Counted from the first letter of the stretch, positions 23,766-32,767 are shown. The stretch is 64,000 nucleotides of DNA from Anaerolineae bacterium (GCA_023382535.1 JAHDWA010000017.1:122659-186658); one strand, 5' to 3'. Numbers and translations: made by a program. Notes: generated by a model from the sequence alone, not told the origin.

Positions 23766-25513
23766 GCCTAAAAATTCGACAATTCACCTCCTGCTTAATC
23801 CTCCTGGCGGCGCTGCTGGCCGCCTCAATCTTCCAAACCCCTGCAACTGCCGCTGTTCCTCCGGCACGAGCCTCCGCCTGCGCCGAAATCTACACCGTTC
23901 AAGCCGATGACTGGTTGAGCAAAATTGCCGATAAGCTGCTGGGCGACCTGCTGGCCTATCCGGCCATTGTCAGCGCCACCAACCAGCAGCATGCCGCCGA
24001 TGCCAGCTTTGCCGAAGTTACCAACCCCGACCTGATTGAAGTCGGCTGGAAGCTGTGCATTCCTGTCGGTACTCAAGCCGAAGAACTGCTGACCGAGGCG
24101 ACCCAGCCGGCTCCAGCCCCGCCTGCCCTCGACACCCTGGCTGTCTACTCCCTGGACGATTTTGTCAACGATTTCAAGTTTACACCTTACGTCAAGCCGG
24201 AGTGGATTTACACCTCGCCGGAACGGCTGACCCCCTTTGCTGTTCGACCGGAACATGTGGCTAGGGCGGAGCAGTACGGCTATCGCGCTAACTACCTGTG
24301 GAACGAGTACTTATCGGATGGTTATTTCCTCAACTCGGGTATTTTCCGGGCTGCCCCGCCGGAGGTCTACAGCTACGACCCGTCCTGGCGAACTGCCTAT
24401 CCGCGTTATCGCTACCCGTCCAATGTCACCTTGCCCACCGGCCTGACTACCAACCTGTTCGGCTGGCGCGGCCCCGCGCTTAGCCTTAAAAAACCGGCGT
24501 GGACTATTCGCATTGCCTGTGTCGGCGCTTCGACAACAGTGGACGGCCATTCGCTGCCCTTTTCTTACCCCGAACTGCTGCAGCATTGGCTCAACCTGTG
24601 GGCGCAGGAGTCAGGCTACAACGTGCGCTTCGAGGTGATTAATGCCGGGCGGGAGGGTATTGGCTCGCGCGATATTGCCGCTGTGGTCCGCTACGAAGTG
24701 CTGCCGCTGGATGTTGACTATGTGGTATATTATGAAGGCTCCAACCAGTTTGACCCGCGCAGCATGGTCAGCTACCCTGCCGACGTTACCTTTGGCCAGC
24801 CGCCCGCCGGCGTGGCTCCCAACTTTGCCAATGTGGACTCGAATGATAAAACCTGGCTGGACCAGTTGAGCGAATATTCCGCCCTGGCCGCGCGCGCTCG
24901 TTCCCTGTTCGAGCAGTTTTCTATCACCGGCTCAGAACCGGCCAAGCCGGAGCAGACCTTTTTTCTACCCGATGGCCTGAATGAGTTTAAACCGGACCGG
25001 GCGCACCTGGGCAGAGCACTGGCCCTTAAAGCCATCCTGGCCGATTTGAATAAAATTAAACACGACCTGGAAGTCCAGAATGTTAAATTTGTGCTGGCCA
25101 CCTTTGACTGGTTCGTGTACGACGGCCTTGTGCTCGATCCGGCCCGACATCGGGTGCTTTACGGTTATCTTAACCGGATTTACTGGCCGATCAGCTACGC
25201 CAACATGCGGCGCATGGCCGATTTGCAGAACCGGGTTTTCCGGCTGTGGGCTGCCGAAAACCGAGTCAGCCTGATTGACGTGGCCGGGCAGATGCCCAAA
25301 CACCCCGATCTGTACGACGATGCGATCCATAACACCGAGTTGGGCATTCGCATCCGGGCCTGGATCAACTTCCAAACGCTGGTTCCGCTCCTGAAGCGAG
25401 ATATCGAAACCAAACACCTGCCGCGCCCGGCGCGGTTGTTTTATGAGGAGCACCCCTACCTCCAGCCCGGATATGAAATCCGCGCCCTGCCGGTTAATCA
25501 AACTGGCCAGTAA
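23762..25513 (+). CDS. Secreted LysM plus SGNH-hydrolase-like protein
   Basis: Protein of 583 residues. A signal peptide occupies about residues 1-33 (hydrophobic LILLAALLAASIF, then PATAAVP). A LysM-like domain follows at about 40-105 (IYTVQADDWLSKIADKLLG to LCIPVG). The rest is an SGNH-type fold: block I GASTTVDGHS, block II NAGREGIGS, block III YEGSNQF, and block V DDAIHNTELG with the Asp-x2-His pair. The family contains esterases and O-acyltransferases acting on cell-wall or exported glycans. It is coupled by 4-base overlap to the small membrane protein before it. The substrate is not predictable. Confidence 0.8.
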   Translation: MSLKIRQFTSCLILLAALLAASIFQTPATAAVPPARASACAEIYTVQADDWLSKIADKLLGDLLAYPAIVSATNQQHAADASFAEVTNPDLIEVGWKLCIPVGTQAEELLTEATQPAPAPPALDTLAVYSLDDFVNDFKFTPYVKPEWIYTSPERLTPFAVRPEHVARAEQYGYRANYLWNEYLSDGYFLNSGIFRAAPPEVYSYDPSWRTAYPRYRYPSNVTLPTGLTTNLFGWRGPALSLKKPAWTIRIACVGASTTVDGHSLPFSYPELLQHWLNLWAQESGYNVRFEVINAGREGIGSRDIAAVVRYEVLPLDVDYVVYYEGSNQFDPRSMVSYPADVTFGQPPAGVAPNFANVDSNDKTWLDQLSEYSALAARARSLFEQFSITGSEPAKPEQTFFLPDGLNEFKPDRAHLGRALALKAILADLNKIKHDLEVQNVKFVLATFDWFVYDGLVLDPARHRVLYGYLNRIYWPISYANMRRMADLQNRVFRLWAAENRVSLIDVAGQMPKHPDLYDDAIHNTELGIRIRAWINFQTLVPLLKRDIETKHLPRPARLFYEEHPYLQPGYEIRALPVNQTGQ

Positions 25514-25587
25514 TCTCTTACGGCATGGTTCCATGTATGGCTCAATGACGATCCACTGGGTAAGGCATAGTAAGAGGAAAAACACGC

Positions 25588-26280
25588 ATGATCCAACAAG
25601 GCATTGCTGCGGCTAAAGCAGGCGATAAAGACCACGCCCGTGAAATTCTGCAAGATGTTCTCAGACAGGATCCGAAAAATGAAACGGCCTGGTGGTGGCT
25701 GGCGTCCGTACTGGATAAAGAAGACGCAATTATCTGCCTGAAAAATGTTTTGAAGCTAAACCCCGCGAATCAAAAGGCCCAAACAACCCTGGCCAGGCTG
25801 GAATCAGGGGAAGACATTTCGATCACCCCTAAAAAGGTTGAACCTCGACCCAAAGCGGCACAACAGGAAAGACTCGAAGAACAAATCACAGAATACAGCT
25901 TTTCGACGCGCCGGAGACAGGAAGAAATAGCTGCCTGGCTTGAATATGCCGAGCATCTATATCAACAAGGCCAAACCCGCCCACAGATAGCAGCCAGCTT
26001 GAAAATGAGAGGGGTTCATCAAGAGTATATCACGATTGTGCTCAAAAGATTTATTGAGCAGCGCAAAAAAGGGGGCCTGAGGAAAATGTTTCAGGGCGGC
26101 ACCGGCTGTCTGGGAGCGCTGGTCGTCACGGTGGTTTTATTTCTTTTCTTTTATGCCCTGACCGGCAACATGGTTGTAGTAAGGACTACCTTATTCATAA
26201 CAGGGGGGGCTATGTTCCTGGGCATCATCCTGTTTCTAGGGGGTTTGATTCAGTATATTTCAGCCTGGTGGTTAGACTAA
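25588..26280 (+). CDS. Tetratricopeptide-like protein with two C-terminal membrane helices
   Basis: Protein of 230 residues. The first 70 residues are a TPR-like helical pair (GDKDHAREILQDVLRQDPKN, then ENALDKEDA-like helix and LKLNPANQKAQTTLARLE). A polar linker precedes a helical stretch rich in Gln and Arg. Two hydrophobic helices close the protein (about residues 172-192 and 200-222). It lies 74 bases after the SGNH gene and is followed by a strong bidirectional terminator. I recognise no named family. Confidence 0.75.
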   Translation: MIQQGIAAAKAGDKDHAREILQDVLRQDPKNETAWWWLASVLDKEDAIICLKNVLKLNPANQKAQTTLARLESGEDISITPKKVEPRPKAAQQERLEEQITEYSFSTRRRQEEIAAWLEYAEHLYQQGQTRPQIAASLKMRGVHQEYITIVLKRFIEQRKKGGLRKMFQGGTGCLGALVVTVVLFLFFYALTGNMVVVRTTLFITGGAMFLGIILFLGGLIQYISAWWLD

Positions 26281-26289
26281 CGCAACAAA

Positions 26290-26321
26290 AAGCCCCCGCT
26301 CTTCACGGGGGCTTATTTTTT
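26290..26321. terminator. Bidirectional intrinsic terminator
   Basis: Stem AAGCCCCCG/CGGGGGCTT with a seven-base loop (26290-26314). ATTTTTT follows on plus and TTTTGTTG on minus. It separates the convergent TPR-like gene and cyclic-nucleotide-binding gene. Confidence 0.9.
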
Positions 26322-26334
26322 GAGAAGGTCATTT

Positions 26335-26820
26335 CTATTTCTTGGCGTACATCAATGACTCGCGCACCATCAAGTTGGTCTGCCGGATTTTAAGGGCCAG
26401 GTCGGCGGCCAGGTTGCGCATGATCACGTATCCCATTTCATAATTGCTTTCGAGCAGCTTCATAAAATCTTTACGCTCGATGACCAGTAGCTTGCTTGTT
26501 TCGGAGCGGCAGCGGGCCGAAGCCGAGCGAACCCCCGGATCAACCAATGCGACTTCGCCAAAAGACTGTCCCCGGCGCAGCACGGCAATGGTCGTCGGCT
26601 CATGAGTGTTAGAACCATCGCCAATGGTGTCCGGGTCTACCTGAATTTCCACTTCTCCCTCGGCAATAATGTAAAACTCATTGCTGGCCAGGTTTTCTTT
26701 AAAGATAACTTCACCCTGACTATAGCTTTTTTCGTGGCAAACTGCCTCAATTGCAGCCAGTTGACCGGAGTCGAGATCTTGAAAGATATCAACCTGCTCC
26801 AAAATATATTTTTTCGACAT
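26335..26820 (-). CDS. Cyclic-nucleotide-binding domain protein (stand-alone)
   Basis: Protein of 161 residues consisting of one cNMP-binding beta-roll without a DNA-binding domain. FQDLDSGQLAAIEAVCHEKS begins the fold, and GEVIFKENLASNEFYIIAEGEVE is the first half. SFGEVALVDPGVRSASARC is the phosphate-binding cassette, in which FGEVAL and Arg are retained. I choose ATG at 26820, with AAGGAG upstream; the frame is open further but has no support. It is next to a Rab-like GTPase on the same strand, so a role in intracellular signalling is possible. The ligand is not known. Confidence 0.85.
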   Translation of the reverse strand: MSKKYILEQVDIFQDLDSGQLAAIEAVCHEKSYSQGEVIFKENLASNEFYIIAEGEVEIQVDPDTIGDGSNTHEPTTIAVLRRGQSFGEVALVDPGVRSASARCRSETSKLLVIERKDFMKLLESNYEMGYVIMRNLAADLALKIRQTNLMVRESLMYAKK

Positions 26821-27019
26821 GCGCGGCTTCTCCTTAAAACGAGTCCGGGGGCGCGATAAATGAACCCCTGATTGTTCTTTCATCTTAACATGGCCCCCAA
26901 AAAACGTCAATGGGACTTTGGCTTTAATTGCCGGGGGAGTGAACTTTGTGGGACAAATTGCCAACTTGTCCCACGGGCCGTACCTGATACAAGGGGAGTT
27001 GCAACCTGCTGTATTTATT

Positions 27020-27544
27020 TCAGCGTTGGGTGTGCGCTGCCCTGGCTAATAATTCAAACAGGCGGGCCACGCCGTCGCCGGTTTTGGCGCTGGTTTCCAG
27101 GTAAGCGGCGCTGATCGAGGCGGCATATTGTTTACCCGCACCGGCCTCAACCACCCGGTTAGGCATGTCAATTTTATTGCCGATCACCAGGAAGCGGTTA
27201 TGGTCCACTGCTGTTTTTGCCTCTTGCAGCCAGCGGGGCAGGTCCTCAAACGACTGCCGGTCGGTCACATCAAAGACCATGGCCACCGCGCGCGCCCCCC
27301 GGTAGAAGTTCTCCCGGAAGGAGGCAAAACGCTCCTGTCCGGCCAGATCCCAAACAGTCAGCTTAAACGATAAGTCGCCGCTTTTAACATTCACCGTCTG
27401 GAAGTCAACCCCAATGGTCATAATCCGCGACTCTTGGAACATGCCCGTAGCGAAGCGCCGCAGCAGGGTTGTCTTGCCAACGCTGCCATCGCCGATGATG
27501 ACGACTTTGTATCGCAGGATTTGCTCCGAAGTTACCTCGGTCAT
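27020..27544 (-). CDS. Ras/Rab-like small GTPase
   Basis: Small GTPase of 174 residues with all guanine-nucleotide motifs. G1 is GDGSVGKTTL near residue 18, G2 Thr is in TIGVDF, G3 is WDLAGQE near residue 67, G4 is NKID and G5 is ETSAKTG. It reads like a eukaryotic Rab, but there is no C-terminal Cys for prenylation, so membrane attachment must be indirect. Bacterial relatives such as MglA and Rup-type GTPases organise polarity or trafficking with roadblock or longin partners. The neighbour at 27697 could be such a partner. The preceding gene on the left is a cNMP-binding protein. Confidence 0.93.
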   Translation of the reverse strand: MTEVTSEQILRYKVVIIGDGSVGKTTLLRRFATGMFQESRIMTIGVDFQTVNVKSGDLSFKLTVWDLAGQERFASFRENFYRGARAVAMVFDVTDRQSFEDLPRWLQEAKTAVDHNRFLVIGNKIDMPNRVVEAGAGKQYAASISAAYLETSAKTGDGVARLFELLARAAHTQR

Positions 27545-27600
27545 AACTCTCTCTGGACGCCTCTGGCAATTATCTCAACAATCGTAACTACTCAGCCTAC

Positions 27601-27685
27601 CAGGTGACTGGCACTTCAATCGGATAAATGAGGCTTGATTTTGCTTCAGTACATATTTTATTGAAGCGAAAGTGCCAGTCACCTG
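27601..27685. repeat. CAGGTGACTGGCACTT hairpin repeat, copy 3 (long loop)
   Basis: Perfect 16-base arms CAGGTGACTGGCACTT and AAGTGCCAGTCACCTG, wider apart than in other copies. An inner TCAATCGG/TTGAAG region sits between. It lies between the GTPase and the gene upstream of it. Confidence 0.85.
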
Positions 27686-27696
27686 AGCAGTCACCT

Positions 27697-28401
27697 TTAC
27701 TTTTCCCCAGGGGACTGGCTCACTTTGAGAAACATATCATAATTGAATAGGAGTTGGTTTTCGGGAATGGGCGAGTTGGCCAGAGCAGCAGCATTGATCT
27801 TTTCAAAATGCTCATGCGCCTGGCGCAGGCTGAGGCTTTCGATATCCGCCGGATCGGTCGAATAGAGCACAATCAGGGTGGTTTTCTGGCCGGGGACATA
27901 AATCAGCACCTTGCCATCATCGGTAACCGCTTTACGGGCGCCCGTACCCATAATTTCGGCGATGGCCGAGCGGAAGCCGGAGAAAAAGCCAACTACCAGT
28001 TCGCTTTCCAGCGGAAACTGGCCGACCGTGTGCAGCGGCAGGCTGGTGAGGTTATCATAAACGGCATACGCCAGTACCTTGGCCGCAAAGCGCTGGCGAA
28101 TGACCATGCTCTCGCCGGTACCAACCTTGAGCATGGCCGGGTCGCTGGCCTGTTGCATAAAGCCGCGCATGATGCGCCGTTGATTCTGGTAATGACGGTA
28201 CAGGTTTTCAAATTGGGCGCGATTAATCAAGCCATCGGCCAGGTCCTGAACGGTTTGATCCAGCTTGTTTTCCAGGGCTTGCAGTTGAGCTTCGATATCT
28301 TGACCAGAATCAGATGGGGCAGTGGGCTGGACTATTGTGCCGGCCGCAGCTTTGGGATCAGCATCCGTCAGCCAGGCCATAAACCGATTCCATAAATTCA
28401 C
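27697..28401 (-). CDS. Coiled-coil protein with a longin/roadblock-like C-terminal domain (tentative)
   Basis: Protein of 234 residues. The N-terminal 95 residues are helical with a coiled-coil stretch (IEAQLQALENKLDQTVQDL) and a short basic helix. The C-terminal 135 residues are alpha/beta (VLAYAVYDNLTSLPLHTVGQ, then KVLIYVPGQKTTLIVLYS). That could be a longin- or roadblock-like sensor domain. It is on the same strand as, and directly upstream of, the Rab-like GTPase. Together with the fold impression this suggests a GTPase regulator, but the similarity is weak and unverified. Confidence 0.55.
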   Translation of the reverse strand: MNLWNRFMAWLTDADPKAAAGTIVQPTAPSDSGQDIEAQLQALENKLDQTVQDLADGLINRAQFENLYRHYQNQRRIMRGFMQQASDPAMLKVGTGESMVIRQRFAAKVLAYAVYDNLTSLPLHTVGQFPLESELVVGFFSGFRSAIAEIMGTGARKAVTDDGKVLIYVPGQKTTLIVLYSTDPADIESLSLRQAHEHFEKINAAALANSPIPENQLLFNYDMFLKVSQSPGEK

Positions 28402-28596
28402 GTCAAATAACCCTCGGATTTTTTCCTCTTGGCCCAGACCCTAAAGGTTTCAAAGACCCTTTAAGGCCTTCAATTCTAACTTTTAATATTCTAGCATGGT
28501 TTTTAGCTTTGTACCAACGAGACAAATCTATCAGATTTCGCTCAATCATCTGATTCCCTGTATAATATGTGGAAGTAATAAGTAGCCAAGTGATAA

Positions 28597-28651
28597 AGTA
28601 ACAGGTAGCAGGGTAACAGGTTGCAGTTTTGCTTTGTTGCTACCTGCTCCC
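28597..28651. repeat. GTAGCAGGGTAACAGG-word inverted repeat, copy 3
   Basis: CAGGTAGCAGGGTAACAGGT on the left, GTTGCTACCTGCTCCC on the right. It runs into the open frame upstream of the dinG-type gene, which is one reason for choosing a later start there. Confidence 0.75.
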
Positions 28652-28677
28652 TTGGAAACCTAGAAAGCAGACATCTT

Positions 28678-31536
28678 TTGGCCAGAGTATATGTTTCCCT
28701 TGACATTGAAACAACGGGCCTCGACCCGGAGCAGGATGCGATTCTGGAAATCGGCGCGATCCGCTTCAAAGGCAGCCAGGTTTACGATACCTTCCACACC
28801 ATGCTTGACCCGGGCCGGCCTATCCCCTATAAGATCCAACAACTGACCGGTATTACCCCGGCCGATCTTGAAGGCGCGCCCAAAATCGGGACAGTATTGT
28901 CGGACCTGCGCCGTTTTGTGGGGGACAACCCAATCATCGGTCACAATATCAGTTTTGATTTGAGTTTTTTATACCGGCAAGGCTTGTTTGAGCAGAATGT
29001 CGGAATTGACACCTTTGAACTGGCCAGTATCCTGCTGCCCCATGCCGGTCGTTACGGGCTGGCTGCTTTGCTGAACTACCTGGCGGTCACTCTGCCGCCC
29101 GATGGGCAGGCTCACCGGGCGCTCGACGATGCCGAAGCAGCCCGGCGGCTCTTTGAAGCCCTGCTCGACCAGGCCCGCCGCCTGGATGGCCGAATCATCG
29201 AAGAGGTGGCCCACATCGCCAGCCGGACCGATTGGCCGCTGGCCCTCATTTTCCGCGACCTGGGCCGGGAGCGCCGCTACAGCGCCCCCGTCGGCACGCT
29301 GGGCCAGCACCTGGCCGCCAAGGGGCTGATGGATGACTTTTCGGTGGATGGCGGCTTTGCCCTGATGCACGCCGACCCGGACAGCCGGGCTTTTGACCCG
29401 CCGTTGAAGCCCGCGCCCAACCCGACGCCGTTGGACATCAAAACGCTCTCCGGCCTGCTGGAAAAAGATGGCCTGTTTGAGCGCAGCTTTACCGGTTTTG
29501 AGTACCGCCCGCAGCAGGTTGACATGCTGGCCAGCGTGGCCGGCGCGTTTAACGAGTCGCATCACCTGATGGTCGAGGCCGGCACCGGCACCGGCAAATC
29601 TATGGCTTACCTGATCCCGGCGATATACTGGGCGGTGCAGAACGGGCAGCGAGTGGTTATCTCGACCAATACGATCAATTTGCAGGACCAACTCATCAAC
29701 AAGGATATTCCGGCGCTGCAAAAAATTTTACCGGTTGAATTTAAAGCGGTGGCGCTTAAGGGACGCAGCAATTATGTTTGCCCGCACCGGGTGCAGATGT
29801 TTCGAGAGAAGGAAAATCTCAACCCTAAAGAGCTGCGACTGCTGGCCAAGCTGTTAGTCTGGCTGCCCAGCACCACCACCGGCGATCGGGAAGAGCTGTT
29901 TATGCCCGATTATGCCGAGCAGGCTTTGTGGAACCAGATCGCTTCCGACAGCACGACCTGCACCGCTCGCACCTGTACTGCCGAAACCTGTTTTTACGCC
30001 CGCGCCCGCCGCGCTGCCGAATCGGCCCATGTGATTGTGGTCAACCACGCCCTGCTGCTGGCCGATATTGCCGTAGACAGCCGGGTTATTCCTGAATATA
30101 AATACCTGATTATTGATGAAGCTCACCACCTGGAAGACAATGTGACCAACCAGTTGAGTTTCCAGGTGGACCAAAAGTCGCTGGGGCAACTGCTGAGCGA
30201 GTTGAGCCAGCCCTTACGTAACAGTGGCCAGCGGGCCGGCTTTATCCATGAGACCGGCCGCCGCTGCCTGAGCGCCGTGCCTCACCACGTTCGGGGCGAC
30301 ATCAACGACATCGTCTACAAGAGCCACGAGGCGGTGGACAAGGCGGCCAAAGGGGTGCGCCAGCTTTTCACGGCGCTGAGCACCTTTGTGAACGAATTTC
30401 CCGGCGGCAGCCGCTACAATCAAAAGATCCGCCTCACCGACGACACCCGCGCCCAATCCGCCTGGTCAAACGTGGAACTGACCTGGGATCACACCGGGGC
30501 CAGCCTGGACGATGTTTCCAGGGCTTTGGGTATCCTCTATACCATGCTGACCGAGTTGGAAAGCTACGATGTGCCGAACTGGGAGGAACTGCTGTCCACG
30601 CTGGCCTTTTATCGCAGCCAATTGGACGAGGTGCGCAGCAATTTGCATATCATTCTGGCCCAACCCAGCCGGGAGCGAATTTTGTGGGTTGAGCAGAATA
30701 TGCAAACCAGGGCCTTGTCGCTGCACAATGCCCCGCTGCATGTGGGCAGCCTGGTACACGAGCATCTGCTGAAACCAAAGGAGTCGGTGGTGCTGACCTC
30801 GGCCACGCTGCGCACCCACAACTCCTTTGAGTATCTCCAGGAGCGGCTGCATCTGTGGGACGCCGAGGAAGCGGCGGTTGGCTCGCCCTTTGATTATGAA
30901 AACAACACTCTGCTCTATCTACCTACCGATATTCCTGAACCGGATTCACCGGGCCACCAGAAAGCCGTGGAAGCGGCCCTGGTTGACCTGGTCAAACAAA
31001 TTCGGGGCCGGACCCTGGTGCTTTTTACCGCCTACACCCAACTGCGCAACACCGCCAACAACATTAAAGGTGCCCTGGCCGAGGCCGGGATTATCGTCTA
31101 TGAGCAGGGCGACGGTACCAATCGCCGCCAGATGCTGGAAAATTTCAAGAATGCGGAGCAGGCGGTTTTGCTGGGCACGCGTTCCTTCTGGGAGGGGGTG
31201 GATATTCCCGGCTCGGCCTTGAGCTGTGTAGTCATCACCCGCATTCCGTTTGCCGTGCCCAGCGATCCGATTGTGGCTGCCCGCGCCGAAACCTTTGACG
31301 ACGCTTTTAGCCAATACTCTATTCCGCAAGCCATTTTGATGTTTCGCCAGGGCTTTGGGCGGCTCATCCGTTCCCACCAGGATCGAGGAGTCGTGGCTAT
31401 TTTCGACCGCCGGGTCATGAGCAAAAGTTACGGCCAGGCCTTTCTTGAATCGCTGCCCAGCGTCACCGAGCAGCGCGGCCTGCTGGCTAACCTGCCCAAA
31501 ATGGCCGAGGATTGGATTGATTACGGAGGGATTTAG
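28678..31536 (+). CDS. dinG: DinG-type helicase fused to a DnaQ-like 3'-5' exonuclease
   Basis: Fusion protein of about 952 residues. Residues 1-165 are a DEDDh exonuclease (SLDIETTGLD, later GHNISFDLSFL and HRALDDAEAA). The helicase part has a P-loop AGTGTGKS near residue 302, a set of Cys (YVCPH, CTARTCTAETC) consistent with the XPD-type iron-sulfur cluster, DEAHHLED near 480 and a C-terminal QGFGRLIRS. It should process structured DNA in repair or replication. I choose TTG at 28678 just before the first beta strand. The frame is open to 28621 but that part translates a dispersed repeat. Confidence 0.9.
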   Translation: MARVYVSLDIETTGLDPEQDAILEIGAIRFKGSQVYDTFHTMLDPGRPIPYKIQQLTGITPADLEGAPKIGTVLSDLRRFVGDNPIIGHNISFDLSFLYRQGLFEQNVGIDTFELASILLPHAGRYGLAALLNYLAVTLPPDGQAHRALDDAEAARRLFEALLDQARRLDGRIIEEVAHIASRTDWPLALIFRDLGRERRYSAPVGTLGQHLAAKGLMDDFSVDGGFALMHADPDSRAFDPPLKPAPNPTPLDIKTLSGLLEKDGLFERSFTGFEYRPQQVDMLASVAGAFNESHHLMVEAGTGTGKSMAYLIPAIYWAVQNGQRVVISTNTINLQDQLINKDIPALQKILPVEFKAVALKGRSNYVCPHRVQMFREKENLNPKELRLLAKLLVWLPSTTTGDREELFMPDYAEQALWNQIASDSTTCTARTCTAETCFYARARRAAESAHVIVVNHALLLADIAVDSRVIPEYKYLIIDEAHHLEDNVTNQLSFQVDQKSLGQLLSELSQPLRNSGQRAGFIHETGRRCLSAVPHHVRGDINDIVYKSHEAVDKAAKGVRQLFTALSTFVNEFPGGSRYNQKIRLTDDTRAQSAWSNVELTWDHTGASLDDVSRALGILYTMLTELESYDVPNWEELLSTLAFYRSQLDEVRSNLHIILAQPSRERILWVEQNMQTRALSLHNAPLHVGSLVHEHLLKPKESVVLTSATLRTHNSFEYLQERLHLWDAEEAAVGSPFDYENNTLLYLPTDIPEPDSPGHQKAVEAALVDLVKQIRGRTLVLFTAYTQLRNTANNIKGALAEAGIIVYEQGDGTNRRQMLENFKNAEQAVLLGTRSFWEGVDIPGSALSCVVITRIPFAVPSDPIVAARAETFDDAFSQYSIPQAILMFRQGFGRLIRSHQDRGVVAIFDRRVMSKSYGQAFLESLPSVTEQRGLLANLPKMAEDWIDYGGI

Positions 31537-31573
31537 GAATTTTAGATTTTCGATTTTGGATTTCAGATTTTGT
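31537..31573. repeat. TTTTAGATTTTCGATTTTGG simple word repeat
   Basis: Tandem GATTTT(A/C/G) words directly after the dinG-type stop codon. Related words, inverted, occur at 36821-36858 before the ABC ATPase gene. Confidence 0.6.
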
Positions 31574-31611
31574 TATTCGGGAACCTTTACCTTGACCGTC
31601 GAATTTTAGCG

Positions 31612-31684
31612 GTAATGCGTGATGCGTAATGCGTAAAGTCACAAATTCTAGCTTATGCATCACGCCTCACGTATCACGCATCAG
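31612..31684. repeat. TGCGTGATGCGTAA-word inverted repeat, copy 2
   Basis: Left arm TAATGCGTGATGCGTAATGC, right arm GCATCACGCCTCACGTATCA plus CGCATCA. It lies 32 bases before the efp start and therefore in or near its 5' leader. Confidence 0.8.
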
Positions 31685-31715
31685 ATTTACCTATCACAGC
31701 TTGGAGGAAAGAATT

Positions 31716-32273
31716 ATGATTGAAGTCAATGCCCTGCGCAAAGGGACCACCTTTACCCACGAAGGCGAGCTTTACAAAGTCTTGGAATTTACCCATAACA
31801 AAACGGGACGCGGCGGGGCCACCATTCGGACCAAAGTAGTCAATCTGCGCACCGGCTCCATTTACGAGAAAACCTTTAGCGGCGGCGAGCGGGTGGCGGA
31901 TATCAGCCTGGATCACACCGAGGCCCAATATCTTTACAACGACGGCGAGCTGTATTACTTTATGGATACCGAAACTTACGAGCAGCCGGCCTTCAGCGCC
32001 GATGTTCTGGGCGACATTGTGCCTTATTTGACCGAGGGGATGAAGGTAAAAATTTCCAGCTACAACGGCGAGGCGCTGGATATCGAAATTCCCACCACCG
32101 TCGAACTGGAGGTGGTCGAAGCCGAACCGGGCTTTGCCGGCGACACCGCCCAGGGCGCGACCAAGCCAGTCACCGTTTCCACCGGCCTGGTGGTGAATAC
32201 GCCTTTGTTTGTCAACGTCGGTGATGTCATTCGCATTGACACCCGTACCGGGCAGTATCTCACCCGCGTGTAG
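31716..32273 (+). CDS. efp: Elongation factor P
   Basis: Ribosome-binding factor that relieves stalling at polyproline runs. The protein has 185 residues in three beta-barrel domains. The N-terminal domain starts IEVNALRKGTTF, the OB domains include YYFMDTETYEQ and the C-terminus ends GDVIRIDTRTGQYLTRV, the family signature. ATG at 31716 has GGAGGAAAG in front. The loop that reaches the peptidyl-transfer centre reads NKTGRGGATIR, so the tip residue is Arg32 rather than the more common Lys. This resembles the arginine-type EF-P at that position, though the surrounding residues differ. No modification enzyme is nearby. Confidence 0.95.
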   Translation: MIEVNALRKGTTFTHEGELYKVLEFTHNKTGRGGATIRTKVVNLRTGSIYEKTFSGGERVADISLDHTEAQYLYNDGELYYFMDTETYEQPAFSADVLGDIVPYLTEGMKVKISSYNGEALDIEIPTTVELEVVEAEPGFAGDTAQGATKPVTVSTGLVVNTPLFVNVGDVIRIDTRTGQYLTRV

Positions 32274-32280
32274 AGGGGGA

Positions 32281-32352
32281 AAGAAGATAGAGAATAGAAG
32301 ATGGTGGGTAGTGAGGATTTCTTCGATCTACTATCCTCTATCTTCTATCTTC
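32281..32352. repeat. GATAGAGAATAGAAGATGG-word inverted repeat
   Basis: Left arm AAGATAGAGAATAGAAGATG, right arm CTACTATCCTCTATCTTCTA plus TCTT. It lies immediately downstream of efp. Other members are at 21017 and 42590. Confidence 0.8.
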
Positions 32353-32419
32353 ACCTCACTTCCCCTCGCCCCATCTCCTCTAATGCGTTTCTAACATAAG
32401 CCTGCTATACTACTTTATT

Positions 32420-32767
32420 ATGAAAACGCCTGCCGGTAAAGAATGTAAATATTATTTTGGCGACTTTCACCGGGGTCGCAGCGTCCAGGCCTGCCGCCTG
32501 ATTGAGCAGAATCCCGAGTCGCCGCCGTGGCAGCCCAGCCTGTGCCAGAGCTGTCCCGTGCCCGATATTCTGCGGGCCAACGGCTCTTCGGCCCTCAAGT
32601 TGGATGGTGTGGTCGTCAAGAAGTTTTTTGGCTTCAAACAGCAGGTCGAAGTGACCGGCTGGTGCAGCGAATGTTTCAGCGAAGTGCCCAACCCGTTGCT
32701 CGGCTGCCCTAATTGCAGCCGGGAGCGCCGCCCCTCCATTTTGGATCTAGAGGAAGGGCCGCAGTAG
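32420..32767 (+). CDS. Small cysteine-rich protein of unknown function
   Basis: Protein of 115 residues with ten Cys. They are arranged as a single Cys near residue 8, one near 27, a pair CQSC near 42-45, and a C-terminal pair of ribbons CSEC and CPNC. A zinc-ribbon or metal-binding role is likely. It contains RSVQACRL near the N-terminus and an acidic tail. I do not recognise a named family. It lies alone on plus between efp and the convergent NfeD-type gene. Confidence 0.65.
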   Translation: MKTPAGKECKYYFGDFHRGRSVQACRLIEQNPESPPWQPSLCQSCPVPDILRANGSSALKLDGVVVKKFFGFKQQVEVTGWCSECFSEVPNPLLGCPNCSRERRPSILDLEEGPQ

